Source: Flavihumibacter fluvii
GTDB taxonomy: Bacteria; Bacteroidota; Bacteroidia; Chitinophagales; Chitinophagaceae
DNA: 64,000 nt
Assembly: GCF_018595675.2 (NCBI RefSeq)
Contig: NZ_CP092333.1
Coordinates: forward strand, 2,566,001 to 2,630,000
Direction of reading: 5' to 3'
Positions 16,682 through 26,625 of the stretch are shown piece by piece; position 1 is the first letter of the stretch; each line of letters starts with the position of its first letter. A program made the position numbers and the translations under genes. The notes below the pieces were generated by a model. The model was not told the DNA's origin. It worked only from the letters and a program-made list of their open reading frames with translations, and made no database searches.

Positions 16682-19600
16682 ATGAAAAAGCTTTACCTCG
16701 GGTTTTTAAAACTGTTGTCGTTTGGAATTTTATTACAGTTAACCCTTGTGTCTTCATTAAAAGCCCAACAACTCAACCGGGCATCCTTTGTGGTTTTTGG
16801 TGTTAACGGCGTGCAGTTTAATTCTTCGAACACCTTGACAGGTGCTGGTTCAGTCGGCAGTAACACTCTTGTAAAATCAACAGGTGGATTAGCATTTCCG
16901 GCTAATATAAATAGTGGCGGAAAAATTGAATTGGGTAATGGCAATAGTGTTGCCGGTAAAACCACCGCGGCTAATGGGGCAACACTCACTGGTAATATTT
17001 TATTTTCCGGGTCATCTGCCATATTCAATGGTGATATTGTTGTAAAAGGTGCCATCAGCATTTCCGGCGCAACAGTGGCATCCTCAGCCAAAATTTACCA
17101 GCCTGCCGGTGCTGCATATGTAGGACCTGCCTCAGCAACAAAGGCTCTCCTCACAGACCAGTTACCGCAGCTGCCGGCAATGCCCACAAATACACCTATT
17201 ACACCCAATACTACAAAGATTAATTCGACCACCAGTAAAGGTCCGGGAACCTATGGTGATGTAACACTTTCCGGTAATAGGACCCTGACATTGACTGGTC
17301 CGGGAACCTATATTTTTAATTCCTTTACACTCAACAATACGAACCAAATCATTTTTGATTTTGGTGGTACAACTTCCGGAAAATTTAACATCTATGTAAA
17401 AGGCACAATGATGCTTGATAAAGTAGGGGCCAGTTATATCGGGTTACCTGCCGGGCAAGCCAATAAAGATGCTGCAGCAAGGATTTATACTGAGGTACAA
17501 GGTGTTGTGGCGACCGGTGCAAGTAGCTTTGTAATTGCAAATGGATCAAGCTCCTCCAGATCTAAATGGCTCGGAACTGTATGGGCGTCAAATGGAAATA
17601 TTACTGTTGGATCCGGTACAGGAAATTCAGATTATACCGGTGCATTATGGAGTGGTAAACAGGTTATTATTAATAGTGGTGTAAATACCATTTATGCACC
17701 ACTCGTTGAAGAATGTATAAACCCTGCTGCCGATGCGGGCCAATCTTTAAATCCAACCATCCCTTGCACCGGACTAACTCCCTCTGTTCAGTTGCAGGGA
17801 AGTTCAACTGGCATTACAAATCCATCATATAGCTGGACAACCGTTAACGGTAATATAGTATCCGGTCAAAATACTCCAACACCAACTGTAACCACTGCTG
17901 GAACCTATGTTTTGGTTGTGAGCAATTCAACTGGCTGTACAGCAACCGCTGAAGTAAAAGTCAAGTCCTGTGTTGATCTTGCTGTTGATGGAAATCCGTT
18001 CAAGGTTGAAACAAAAGTTGATGCCATACTCACCAAACTGATAGGTGACCCTACCTATATAAATACGCCATATCTGTTCACTTTTGATCCAAATAATAAA
18101 AGCAGGATCCTTATTGAAGCAATATTACAGGACAATACACTGGCCACAGCAAATTCAGCATTGATTGAATTGGGTAGTAATGGATTCAGCCAGACATCAA
18201 TTTCAAACAATGATTTGTATTACATCATTACTGGATTCATCCCTATCTCAAACATTCCAAATCTGGAGATTCCGATTTTATTTAATGAAATCCGGGCAGT
18301 AGTGCCGCCCATTGGCCTGGCTGAAACAGGTGGATTATACCGTACCGGTGGGGACAGCGCCATCGGAACCCGCTCTGCAAGGGCAGGTTATGATATTACT
18401 GGTGCACAATACAAATCCAAGGATGGTTCCACCAAAAATATCAAGATAGGTGTCATTTCGGACAGTTATAATAAAAAAGGGGCCGCTGCTAACGATATCG
18501 CAACCGGTGAATTGCCGGCTGTTGTTGAATTGCCTAATGGTGATTTTCCATTCGGTGGCGATAAATCAGATGAAGGCCGGGCCATGATGCAGATTATTCA
18601 TGAACAGGCTCCAGGTGCCAAATTAGCATTCCGGACCGGATTTATATCAGAAGGTGATATGGCTGAAGGAATACGGCAACTCAGGGATGCCGGATGTAAT
18701 ATCATTGTTGATGATATCACTTATGCAACAACTCCATTTTTCCGCGACGGATTAGTTACAAAAGCCATTAAAGAAGTCGTAAAAGACAGTGTTTTGTATT
18801 TTACATCTGCAGGAAATTTTGGCAATAAAGCTTATGAAGGAAAATTCTCCGCGGGTCTTGCAAATGGTGCAGCGGTTCCAATTCCTGGAGTAGTAGCGCC
18901 TCAAAACAACACCCTGCAGCGGATAGAACTCAGCAGGGCCGGCACGTACATGATTATCCTGCAATGGGATGATTTCTTTTATTCCGTAAACGACCCGGGA
19001 GTAACCCAGGGGGCCGTTTATGACCTTGATATATACCTGACTGATTATACCGGTAAGAATATCCTGGGGTATAACAGGATCAATACCGGATCAGATCCGC
19101 TGGAAATTATGCCTTTTACTGTTGCTGATGCAACTACAGTTTACCTGAAAATCGTTAAGGCGTCGGGGCCGGCAGGCAGCGGTGACGTTAGTTATAAATA
19201 TATCATATTCAGGGGTAGCGGCAAGATCCTGGATAACGCCAATGCCAACCCTTCCACAATTATAGGACACGCAAATTCCCAGGAAGCAATGACCGTCGGT
19301 GCTGTTCAATATAACCTGACACCGGCATATGGCGTTGCCAGTAACCTGGTGAAAGTGGAACCATTCTCTTCCTGGGGCGGACCCAGTAATGGTATAGATA
19401 ACAAAAAACCGGATTTCTCAGCACCAGATGGTGTGAACACAAGTGTTTACTTAGGCGACCGCCCTTTGACAGATATCAATGGTGGCGTTTACCTGGATGC
19501 AGAAACAAAACCTGGATTATCTTATAATAATTTCTTTGGAACTTCAGCTGCAGCCCCTCACGCTGCCGGATTAGCTGCTTTGTTACTGGAAACCAGGTTG

Positions 19601-22600
19601 AAATATAATCCAACAAAGCCTGCATTTGGCTATAAGAATATTAAAAATGTTTTCAAATCGACAGCATCAAACATTTTGGATGCGAGTGACGACGCCACAG
19701 GCTTTGATTACAAGAGTGGTTCGGGTTTAATTGATGCTTATAAAGCGCTTTTAACTGAAGCCAATCCAAAACCCCTGATCACTTCCATCAAATCTGTTGA
19801 GACAACCACAACACCTGATGGTAAAGTGCAAATCAATATAGTAGTTGATGGTAATTACCTTGTAACCACCACTTATATTGAAGTAAATGGCGTTCAGGTC
19901 CCCACAACGGTTGACCTTGCAACAAAAACCCTCACCGCAATTATTGAACCATTTACAGGAAATCCAGAAGTAAAAGTTTGTAGTCCATCCATTGCTGCTG
20001 GAGATGGTCAATGTTCCAATTCAATTAACCTTCTTGATCCAACAAGAACAAAGATTACGGTAAGAGCTAAACCATACACAAAAACTTATGGTACGCCATT
20101 GCCTCCGGATGCAAATGCGCCACCATTCCAGTATGAAATATTGATTGGGGATTCCCCAACTGCATATGATCCTTCTCAACCATTACCTGGTGGCTTAACT
20201 TTAATTGACCTTGGATTAGCCAAACCTGGATTACAACCGGGTGATCCGGCCATTTCTACAGTACGTTTAACAACAACAGCAAGCAATACAAGTACAGCAG
20301 GCCAGCCGCAGGTAATACATCCTTCCATTGAAGGCTTTGAGCCAACAATTCCGTTGGAATATGCCAAACTCTATAATTATGTAATTGCAGATGGTGTGTT
20401 GACAGTGGAAAGATTGAAAGTAAATATTACACCTAAGTCACAAACAATCACTTATGGTGAAGAAGTCGGTCTGGTTGAATTTGATTATACTACCCCCGGA
20501 ACTTCTAATGTAGATCCGGCGATATTGCAGGAAATCAAAACTGAACATACCAAATGGATAGCCAACAGTTATGCATTGGTAAAAGGTTTTGATGCCAGCA
20601 GATTAAGCAATTCCAACCTGGCCATGATGATTACAGAAACCGGCTTATTCAATGCTACGAGTGGTGCAACAAGGGCTAATGGTGGTGTTACCCGTGCCAA
20701 TGTGGTGGATGTTTCACCCGAGGCCCTTGACAATTTCTTACAGAACAGGATTTTGTCCAATGGCGGCGTTACACGTGCCAATGGAATTCCATATGATAAT
20801 GCAGCTACAAGGGCTAATGGCGGTATTACAAGGGCTAATGGCGGTATTACAAGAGCCAATACCATTGTGAATGCTGATGCCCTAATCAATGGATTCATCG
20901 TAGTCACCTCAAATGGTGGCGTAACCAGGGCTAATGTATCTGGTGGAGATCCCAATGCAAATGGCGGCGTTACCAGAGCCAATGGTATAACCAGGGCAAA
21001 CTATATCACATTTACAGAGGCAAATGGAATAACCAGGGCCAATGTGGTACTCAACAGTGACGTCAATAAAACTGAATATGCATTCGCTGAACTGGACCAG
21101 ACGGCAGGCAATACCACAACAGTAAACGCCATACCTAACTCAGGTATTGAAAATGGTGTATTAACCAATAGTGGTGGTGATGTGACATTGGTAAACAGTT
21201 CCCTGTTTTCTGCTACATCAAATTCTAATGTTGCAGTATTGGTGGATGATGAAGATGTAAGTAAAGGATATGTAGAAGGCTATGTTTCCATCAATATGGT
21301 AACGGGTCTTAACGCAACAAATGGTACTCCGCATTTAATTATACCTGGTGCATTCCTGCCATTGAATCCGAATTTCGATATCAGTTATGGTACCGGTGAC
21401 CTGGTGGTTAACAAAGCGCCGTTAGCAATTGCAGCAAACACCATAACCAAAATATATGGTGAGCCTGTTGAATTCACAAACACTGTAACTGGGTATTTAT
21501 ATAACCCTGAAACAGATATACAGGATAATACCAGTATCGTTTATCCAAGTGGAATAAGCAACAATGTAACCGCAGTGATTAATTCTATTGTTGTTCCATT
21601 TACCGGACCAATTTACCCGGTAGGCAGTTATACCATCCAGCCAATATTTGGTCCGGTGAACAATTATGTTATTGATCCGCCACAGGGAAGTAATGGTGTT
21701 TTGAACATTACTCCCGCAGAACAAACCATCACCTGGGATAATCCCGCAGCCATAAAATACGGAACCCCATTAAGCAGCATACAACTTAATGCAACTGTGG
21801 CTGGCGTTACAGATGGATCCGATCCAGGTGCACTTACTTATACACCGGCAGCCGGAACATACCTGCAAGCATCAGACGAGCTCCAAAACCTGAAAGTTGA
21901 TGCAGCTGCCACAGCTGATTATACTTCAGCAACTAAAACAGTTTCAATAAAAGTTGATAAGGCAGACCTTACGGTGACCATGGGACAGGCGATCTACTAC
22001 TTTACCCAGGGAAGTTCAGTGCCGGCAATAACATCTAGCATTGCTGGATTAGCTCCGGGAGATGCAGTGAGCAATAACAGCTATGTTACAACTACCGGTG
22101 TTGCTATATCATCTTCAATGCCTGCAGGAGAATATACTATACTGCGCAATATTACCACCAGTAACCTGACCAATTTCAGTAGTTATAATATCCTGAATAC
22201 TGTAGGCTCTACTGCCAAACTGTATGTTAACCCTTCAGGCGGCAACATAAAATCCATCAGGCCTGTTCTTGAATGTATTGAACAAGATGGAACAAACTTC
22301 AGGGCGAAATACAGCTGGCAGAATGCCAATACAGTACCGGTTTATGTACCATTAGGAGACGATAATAAGATTATCCTTTCACCTGGTGCGATAGTATACG
22401 GTGGCACTCCTCCAGAGGTATTCCCTCCTGGTTCCGGTACATTTTATATAACCTTTAATGGAATTAAGATCACCTGGTACATCGCCAGTATTGAAAAGAA
22501 TAAAAAATCTTCTTCATCCAGCGATGCGACCTCTTCCTCAAACAAATGTAATTCTGGCAACCGCATAAACAATCTGGCCAGGGAGACACCTACCGATGTG

Positions 22601-22849
22601 GTAATCAGGGAAACTATTTATCCAAACCCTGCCAACAATCAGGTATTCATTGAAGGAGATTTCAATAAAGTTTCCGAGAAAGATATTATAATTGTTGACG
22701 GTATAGGTCGCCAAATGAAGCCTGCATCTATCCAGAAACTTTCATCCCGGAGAATGCAGATCAATATCAGCAACCTGTCCAGCAGCCAATATTTCATAAA
22801 AGTGAATACCATAACTGGCAAAAAAGTTTATAAGTTTATCAAATTATAA
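16682..22849 (+). CDS. Giant secreted sedolisin-like (S8/S53) protease with MBG domains, TRAN repeats and type A T9SS sorting domain
   Basis: A 2055-residue secreted protein. Order: signal peptide (to about residue 29); a Gly/Ser/Thr-rich beta-helix-like region (30-350); an Ig-like segment (about 355-430); a subtilisin-fold peptidase domain (about 570-1015); several MBG-type repeats from about 1120 on, recognisable by ITYGEE, KIYGEP and IKYGTP; and a C-terminal type A sorting domain (IYPNPANNQVFI to KVYKFIKL). Catalytic candidates: Asp594 in GVISDSYN, an acidic pair at 630-631 in DEGRAMM, Asp677/678 in IIVDDITY and Ser955 in FGTSAAAPHAAG. The usual HGT histidine is missing, so a sedolisin-type Ser-Glu-Asp triad is likely. 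One MBG domain is split by a long TRAN-repeat insertion. Secretion through type IX and extracellular proteolysis are inferred. Confidence 0.88.
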   Translation: MKKLYLGFLKLLSFGILLQLTLVSSLKAQQLNRASFVVFGVNGVQFNSSNTLTGAGSVGSNTLVKSTGGLAFPANINSGGKIELGNGNSVAGKTTAANGATLTGNILFSGSSAIFNGDIVVKGAISISGATVASSAKIYQPAGAAYVGPASATKALLTDQLPQLPAMPTNTPITPNTTKINSTTSKGPGTYGDVTLSGNRTLTLTGPGTYIFNSFTLNNTNQIIFDFGGTTSGKFNIYVKGTMMLDKVGASYIGLPAGQANKDAAARIYTEVQGVVATGASSFVIANGSSSSRSKWLGTVWASNGNITVGSGTGNSDYTGALWSGKQVIINSGVNTIYAPLVEECINPAADAGQSLNPTIPCTGLTPSVQLQGSSTGITNPSYSWTTVNGNIVSGQNTPTPTVTTAGTYVLVVSNSTGCTATAEVKVKSCVDLAVDGNPFKVETKVDAILTKLIGDPTYINTPYLFTFDPNNKSRILIEAILQDNTLATANSALIELGSNGFSQTSISNNDLYYIITGFIPISNIPNLEIPILFNEIRAVVPPIGLAETGGLYRTGGDSAIGTRSARAGYDITGAQYKSKDGSTKNIKIGVISDSYNKKGAAANDIATGELPAVVELPNGDFPFGGDKSDEGRAMMQIIHEQAPGAKLAFRTGFISEGDMAEGIRQLRDAGCNIIVDDITYATTPFFRDGLVTKAIKEVVKDSVLYFTSAGNFGNKAYEGKFSAGLANGAAVPIPGVVAPQNNTLQRIELSRAGTYMIILQWDDFFYSVNDPGVTQGAVYDLDIYLTDYTGKNILGYNRINTGSDPLEIMPFTVADATTVYLKIVKASGPAGSGDVSYKYIIFRGSGKILDNANANPSTIIGHANSQEAMTVGAVQYNLTPAYGVASNLVKVEPFSSWGGPSNGIDNKKPDFSAPDGVNTSVYLGDRPLTDINGGVYLDAETKPGLSYNNFFGTSAAAPHAAGLAALLLETRLKYNPTKPAFGYKNIKNVFKSTASNILDASDDATGFDYKSGSGLIDAYKALLTEANPKPLITSIKSVETTTTPDGKVQINIVVDGNYLVTTTYIEVNGVQVPTTVDLATKTLTAIIEPFTGNPEVKVCSPSIAAGDGQCSNSINLLDPTRTKITVRAKPYTKTYGTPLPPDANAPPFQYEILIGDSPTAYDPSQPLPGGLTLIDLGLAKPGLQPGDPAISTVRLTTTASNTSTAGQPQVIHPSIEGFEPTIPLEYAKLYNYVIADGVLTVERLKVNITPKSQTITYGEEVGLVEFDYTTPGTSNVDPAILQEIKTEHTKWIANSYALVKGFDASRLSNSNLAMMITETGLFNATSGATRANGGVTRANVVDVSPEALDNFLQNRILSNGGVTRANGIPYDNAATRANGGITRANGGITRANTIVNADALINGFIVVTSNGGVTRANVSGGDPNANGGVTRANGITRANYITFTEANGITRANVVLNSDVNKTEYAFAELDQTAGNTTTVNAIPNSGIENGVLTNSGGDVTLVNSSLFSATSNSNVAVLVDDEDVSKGYVEGYVSINMVTGLNATNGTPHLIIPGAFLPLNPNFDISYGTGDLVVNKAPLAIAANTITKIYGEPVEFTNTVTGYLYNPETDIQDNTSIVYPSGISNNVTAVINSIVVPFTGPIYPVGSYTIQPIFGPVNNYVIDPPQGSNGVLNITPAEQTITWDNPAAIKYGTPLSSIQLNATVAGVTDGSDPGALTYTPAAGTYLQASDELQNLKVDAAATADYTSATKTVSIKVDKADLTVTMGQAIYYFTQGSSVPAITSSIAGLAPGDAVSNNSYVTTTGVAISSSMPAGEYTILRNITTSNLTNFSSYNILNTVGSTAKLYVNPSGGNIKSIRPVLECIEQDGTNFRAKYSWQNANTVPVYVPLGDDNKIILSPGAIVYGGTPPEVFPPGSGTFYITFNGIKITWYIASIEKNKKSSSSSDATSSSNKCNSGNRINNLARETPTDVVIRETIYPNPANNQVFIEGDFNKVSEKDIIIVDGIGRQMKPASIQKLSSRRMQINISNLSSSQYFIKVNTITGKKVYKFIKL
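20663..21043 (+). repeat. In-frame TRAN peptide repeat array (NGG[VI]TRAN)
   Basis: Ten copies of the peptide TRAN, mostly as NGGVTRAN or NGGITRAN, lie in residues 1328-1454 of the protease gene. Some are tandem with a seven-residue period; others are separated by 12-25 residues of other sequence. Codons vary between copies (ACAAGGGCTAAT, ACCCGTGCCAAT, ACCAGGGCCAAT), so the repeat is held at protein level rather than being a fresh DNA duplication. It sits inside a roughly 270-residue insertion splitting an MBG domain. Confidence 0.9.
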
Positions 22850-22856
22850 GTGAACC

Positions 22857-22915
22857 AATTCTGTTAAATGAAAAAATGAGGACTTAACGCCCTCATTTTT
22901 TCTTTTAACAGAATT
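22857..22915 (+). terminator. Long bidirectional hairpin terminator
   Basis: A near-perfect inverted repeat begins 8 bases after the protease stop: outer arms AATTCTGTTAAA and TTTAACAGAATT, one mismatch, then inner arms GAAAAAATGAGG and CCTCATTTTTTC around a nine-base loop. The T-rich right arm makes it a strong terminator for the protease gene; the symmetry would also stop transcription from the other side. The cyclase gene starts 36 bases later. Confidence 0.88.
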
Positions 22916-22950
22916 AGATTATTTTTAAACATGTTATATAAAACTCCGAA

Positions 22951-24921
22951 ATGAACCGGTTCAGCCCTATAATATTGATTTTGTTGCTGCTGATAATGCT
23001 GAACATTTCTGCCCAAAATCCTGAGGCTGAAAACCTGAAAAAATCATTACTGATACAAAAGGAAGATACCAGCAAGGTCAACCTGCTAAATCAGCTGACA
23101 GCTGCAACTATCCAAACACCCGATGCAATAATTTATGGCAACCAGGCCGTATCTCTGGCTGAAAAACTGAAATACACCAAAGGCAAAGCACTTGCCTTAA
23201 AGAATCTTGGTTTATACAATTTCTACAAAAGTGATTTTGTTCCGGCAGAAGAATATTGGCGCCTTGCTTTAAAAGAATATACTGACCTGAAAGATGAGGT
23301 GGGTAAATCCAATATGCTTAATAACCTGGGGACAATCAATTCCCAAATTGGTAATTCTTCAAAGGCGATGGAATATTACCTGTTAGCGCTGGAATCTGCT
23401 CTTAAAACAACAGATACTGTCAGAATAGCAACTACCCTTAATAATGTGGGTAGCATCTATATGTCCAAGCCAAGTACTTTTGACCTCGCAATAGATTACC
23501 TTAATAAAGGCCTCTTGTTGGCAACCAGGATTAATGATAAAGCAAATATGGGGTTATCATATGTTAACCTGGGAGAAGTTTATTTCCAGGAAGGTAAAGA
23601 TTCTCTAGCCTTCTTTAATTTCTCAAGAGCAACCGAAGTTTTTGATCCATCAGATGAGCTCCTGCCTTATACCCTGAACAGTATAGGTAAGTTATATAAC
23701 CGTCAAGGGCAAACAGAACTTGCCCTTAAATACCATGAAGAAGCTCTTAAAAAAGCGATGAATGCCGGAAGTAAAATAAATATTGCACAATCATCCCTTT
23801 TCATAGCCTATTATTATGAACTCAAGAAGCAACATGATAAAGCTTTGTCATATTTTGAAAAAGCCCGGGCACTAGCCACTGAAATAAGAGCAGCACCCGA
23901 ATTAAAACAAGCTTATTTAGGTTTATCACAAAGTTATTATTCAAAAAACGACTACAAGAACGCATATAAATTTCGTGATCAATCAGCATTGCTAGCTGAT
24001 TCATTATTTACTTTTGCTGCCGATAGCCTTCAGTTAAAATATACTGTTGGCTTGAAGGAAAAACAAATAGATATCCTTACGAAAGACAAGGACCTTAAAG
24101 ACCTTGAACTCAAACGACAGAAAATTGCCAAAAATGCATTGATGGTCGGCCTGGGACTTGTATTCCTGATCATCGGAATTTTATACAGGGATTACCGGCT
24201 GAAAGTAAAAACTAATTATATCCTTGATCATCAGAAAGCAGAAATCGAAAGCCTGTTATTGAACATATTACCCGCTGAAGTTGCGCATGAGTTACAAACA
24301 GAAGGCCATGCAACACCTAAATACTTTGACCATGCTACTGTATTGTTCACCGACTTTAAAGGATTTACCAGAATGGCCGATGCTCTTTCTCCGCAGGAGT
24401 TGGTGGCCGAACTGAATGACTGTTTCATGGCATTTGATGACATCATTGAAAAATATAATCTGGAGAAAATAAAGACAATCGGCGATTCATACATGTGCGC
24501 AGGGGGTATACCGACACCTGATCCAACAGCAACCTTAAAAATGATCGAAGCCAGTTTTGATATTATTGAATATCTCAAGAAATGGAATGAACAAAGAACA
24601 GCGATTGGCTTAAAGCCTTGGGAATTGCGTATTGGCATTCACGTTGGCCCTCTTGTTGCCGGCGTGGTAGGTAAGAAAAAATACGCATATGATATCTGGG
24701 GTAGTACAGTGAATATCGCCAGCCGGATGGAAAGTGCCGGCGAGCCCGGACAGGTGAATATATCTTCAAGTGTTTATGACATAGTAAAGAACCATTATGA
24801 CTGCCAGTACAGGGGTAAAATTTCTGCCAAGAATATTGGTGAGATTGATATGTATTTTGTAACAAAGGCTAAAGAAGTTCCTAAAAACATGGAACTAGCG
24901 AGAGCTGTTTCTGAATCTTGA
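22951..24921 (+). CDS. Membrane-bound TPR adenylate cyclase (class III)
   Basis: A 656-residue protein. Order: signal peptide (1-22), tetratricopeptide repeats in the periplasm (about 30-370), a transmembrane helix near 394-412 (LMVGLGLVFLIIGILY), a short coiled linker and a cytoplasmic class III cyclase domain (about 455-640). Catalytic residues are complete: metal-binding Asp468 (LFTDFKGFT) and Asp512 (KTIGDSYM), adenine-selecting Lys508 and Asp581 (YDIWGSTVN), and transition-state Asn588 and Arg592 (NIASRME). Lys/Asp selectors argue for ATP rather than GTP, so the product is probably cAMP. TPR-cyclase proteins of this build are common in Bacteroidota; the signal sensed is unknown. The 3' end overlaps the convergent VWA gene by 27 bases. 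Confidence 0.92.
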   Translation: MNRFSPIILILLLLIMLNISAQNPEAENLKKSLLIQKEDTSKVNLLNQLTAATIQTPDAIIYGNQAVSLAEKLKYTKGKALALKNLGLYNFYKSDFVPAEEYWRLALKEYTDLKDEVGKSNMLNNLGTINSQIGNSSKAMEYYLLALESALKTTDTVRIATTLNNVGSIYMSKPSTFDLAIDYLNKGLLLATRINDKANMGLSYVNLGEVYFQEGKDSLAFFNFSRATEVFDPSDELLPYTLNSIGKLYNRQGQTELALKYHEEALKKAMNAGSKINIAQSSLFIAYYYELKKQHDKALSYFEKARALATEIRAAPELKQAYLGLSQSYYSKNDYKNAYKFRDQSALLADSLFTFAADSLQLKYTVGLKEKQIDILTKDKDLKDLELKRQKIAKNALMVGLGLVFLIIGILYRDYRLKVKTNYILDHQKAEIESLLLNILPAEVAHELQTEGHATPKYFDHATVLFTDFKGFTRMADALSPQELVAELNDCFMAFDDIIEKYNLEKIKTIGDSYMCAGGIPTPDPTATLKMIEASFDIIEYLKKWNEQRTAIGLKPWELRIGIHVGPLVAGVVGKKKYAYDIWGSTVNIASRMESAGEPGQVNISSSVYDIVKNHYDCQYRGKISAKNIGEIDMYFVTKAKEVPKNMELARAVSES

Positions 24922-26625
24922 CGGTTTCCCCTTATAATAAATTTTCTTTGCCTTTTCCAGTATCAGTAAGAATTCTTCCTGAAGGTGATTACCCGCCTGG
25001 ATTGACGGTTGAACAATATTTTGAACATCTGCCCAGCTTGCCTGCTTGGTGTATTTCGAATCCTTTAGTAATTGCCCGAATAAGGAAATGCCTGCTGCAA
25101 ACCGATATGTCTGGGGCAGTGCAGCAAATGAAGTACTTGTTGCGGTGGCAGTAATATTATGTTGTATCCTGCCTGAATCATTGGGTACCTTACAGGTAAT
25201 TTCAATGTTTGCCAGATTTGCTGAGGAATCAACTACCCATGAGGGCCTTTCAATTTCAAAAATTGCCATCAAGGTGTGTCCGGATCCCACTTCTCCTCCT
25301 TCAAGAATACTGGATGTATCCGAAATCGCGGCAATTTTATTTTCGAAGCCTACAAGCCGGTAATCTTTTACAGTTTCCGGATTAAACTTAACATGGAGCA
25401 AAGCATCATCTGCAACTGCATACATAGTTTGGGTGAGCTCCTTAACAAGTACTTTTTCGGCTTCCTTCTCATCATCAAGATAAGCAAAATTACCGTTACC
25501 CTTTTTAGCCAGGACTTCCAGTTTAGAGTCTTTGTAATTCCCCATGCCAACGCCAAGGCAGGTGAGATAAATTCCCAACTGACGTTGTTGAGTAATGAGT
25601 CGTTCAAGGTCTTCCTCACTGGTTTGACCTACATTAAAATCACCATCCGTTGCCAGTATTACCCGGTTATTTCCATTTGGAATAAACTGACTTTGCGCAA
25701 GCCGGTAAGCAGACCGGATTCCTGATTCACCTGCTGTTGATCCCCCTGCGTCTAATTCTTCAATGGCTTTATTGATCTTTTCCTTATCCGCGCCTGAGGT
25801 TGGCACAAGCCAAACACCTACGGTTCCGCCATACACAACGATTGAGACGGTATCAATATTCCTCAAATTATTTACCATCAACTTAAAGGCTGCTTTCAAT
25901 AAAGGGAGCCGGTTGGGCATGTCCATAGAACCGGAAACATCAATCAGGAATACAAAATTGCTGGCGGGGATTTTATCGAGATTTAATTTTTTTGCACTCG
26001 CTTTAATAAAGAACAATTCGTTACCCGGCTTCCAAGGGCAATCTGATAGTTTTGTATCTACTTTGAAAACAGCACCTGGATCCGGTTCCTCATAATTAAG
26101 GTCAAAGTAATTCAGCATTTCCTCTATCCGCACTGCATCAGGAGGAACAGTATTACCCATGTTCAGGAATCGGCGGATATTACTATAAGAGGCCTTATCT
26201 GTATTAAGTGCAAAATCAATTGCCGGAAAACGATCAACGGGCATGAATTCATTTTCACGCAAACTGCTATAAGTTTCGCCATTAAGGGAAGACCGTGTTG
26301 GCTCGCTGCCTTTAAGGTCGCGCGTTACAGACATGAGGCGGCGTTCCTGGTTATTTTCTTTTTTTGCCTTCAGCTTTAGTACCAGATTATTTTCTTTCCT
26401 GCTATCCAAAACAAGTGTGCGTGTCTGGTAGCCTTCAAGGCTAAGGGTCGCTGTATCAGTAGAATTTGAGGAAGTGATGCCAAACCCACCGTAGGTCCCA
26501 CTGTAGTAAATATAACCAGTGGAATGGAAAATTATTTTAACGTTCGCCAGAGATTTCTGGGTTTCATCCTTAATTTCTCCGCGGATATAATATTGGGCTT
26601 TGGTAGAAATACCAGCCAATACCAA
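24895..26625 (-). CDS. VWA-domain protein (YfbK/DUF3520-like) with N-terminal carboxypeptidase-regulatory-like domain
   Basis: At least 576 residues. Seen: a small beta domain (YIRGEIKDETQKSLANVKI, residues about 12-80) like carboxypeptidase regulatory domains; a YfbK-type N-terminal region (FPAIDFALNTDKASYSNIRRFLN); a von Willebrand A domain with metal site DVSGSM, TAGES and TDGDFN; and a C-terminal DUF3520-type part ending at the TAG on 24895-24897. Family role is unknown; surface or periplasmic location is inferred. Start problem: the TTG at 26625 is the first standard start but cuts the signal peptide. The frame stays open upstream to about 26676 without ATG, GTG or TTG, and a CTG at 26652 would give MKTGVAILLLVLAG, a normal signal peptide. 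Confidence 0.85.
   Translation of the reverse strand: MVLAGISTKAQYYIRGEIKDETQKSLANVKIIFHSTGYIYYSGTYGGFGITSSNSTDTATLSLEGYQTRTLVLDSRKENNLVLKLKAKKENNQERRLMSVTRDLKGSEPTRSSLNGETYSSLRENEFMPVDRFPAIDFALNTDKASYSNIRRFLNMGNTVPPDAVRIEEMLNYFDLNYEEPDPGAVFKVDTKLSDCPWKPGNELFFIKASAKKLNLDKIPASNFVFLIDVSGSMDMPNRLPLLKAAFKLMVNNLRNIDTVSIVVYGGTVGVWLVPTSGADKEKINKAIEELDAGGSTAGESGIRSAYRLAQSQFIPNGNNRVILATDGDFNVGQTSEEDLERLITQQRQLGIYLTCLGVGMGNYKDSKLEVLAKKGNGNFAYLDDEKEAEKVLVKELTQTMYAVADDALLHVKFNPETVKDYRLVGFENKIAAISDTSSILEGGEVGSGHTLMAIFEIERPSWVVDSSANLANIEITCKVPNDSGRIQHNITATATSTSFAALPQTYRFAAGISLFGQLLKDSKYTKQASWADVQNIVQPSIQAGNHLQEEFLLILEKAKKIYYKGKPSRFRNSSR

Noticed and set aside
20569-20982. Antisense open frame across the TRAN repeats with a repeated ALVTPP-like product
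   Set aside because: It is the shadow of the repeat in the protease gene; periodic codons open the opposite frame without any other sign of a gene.
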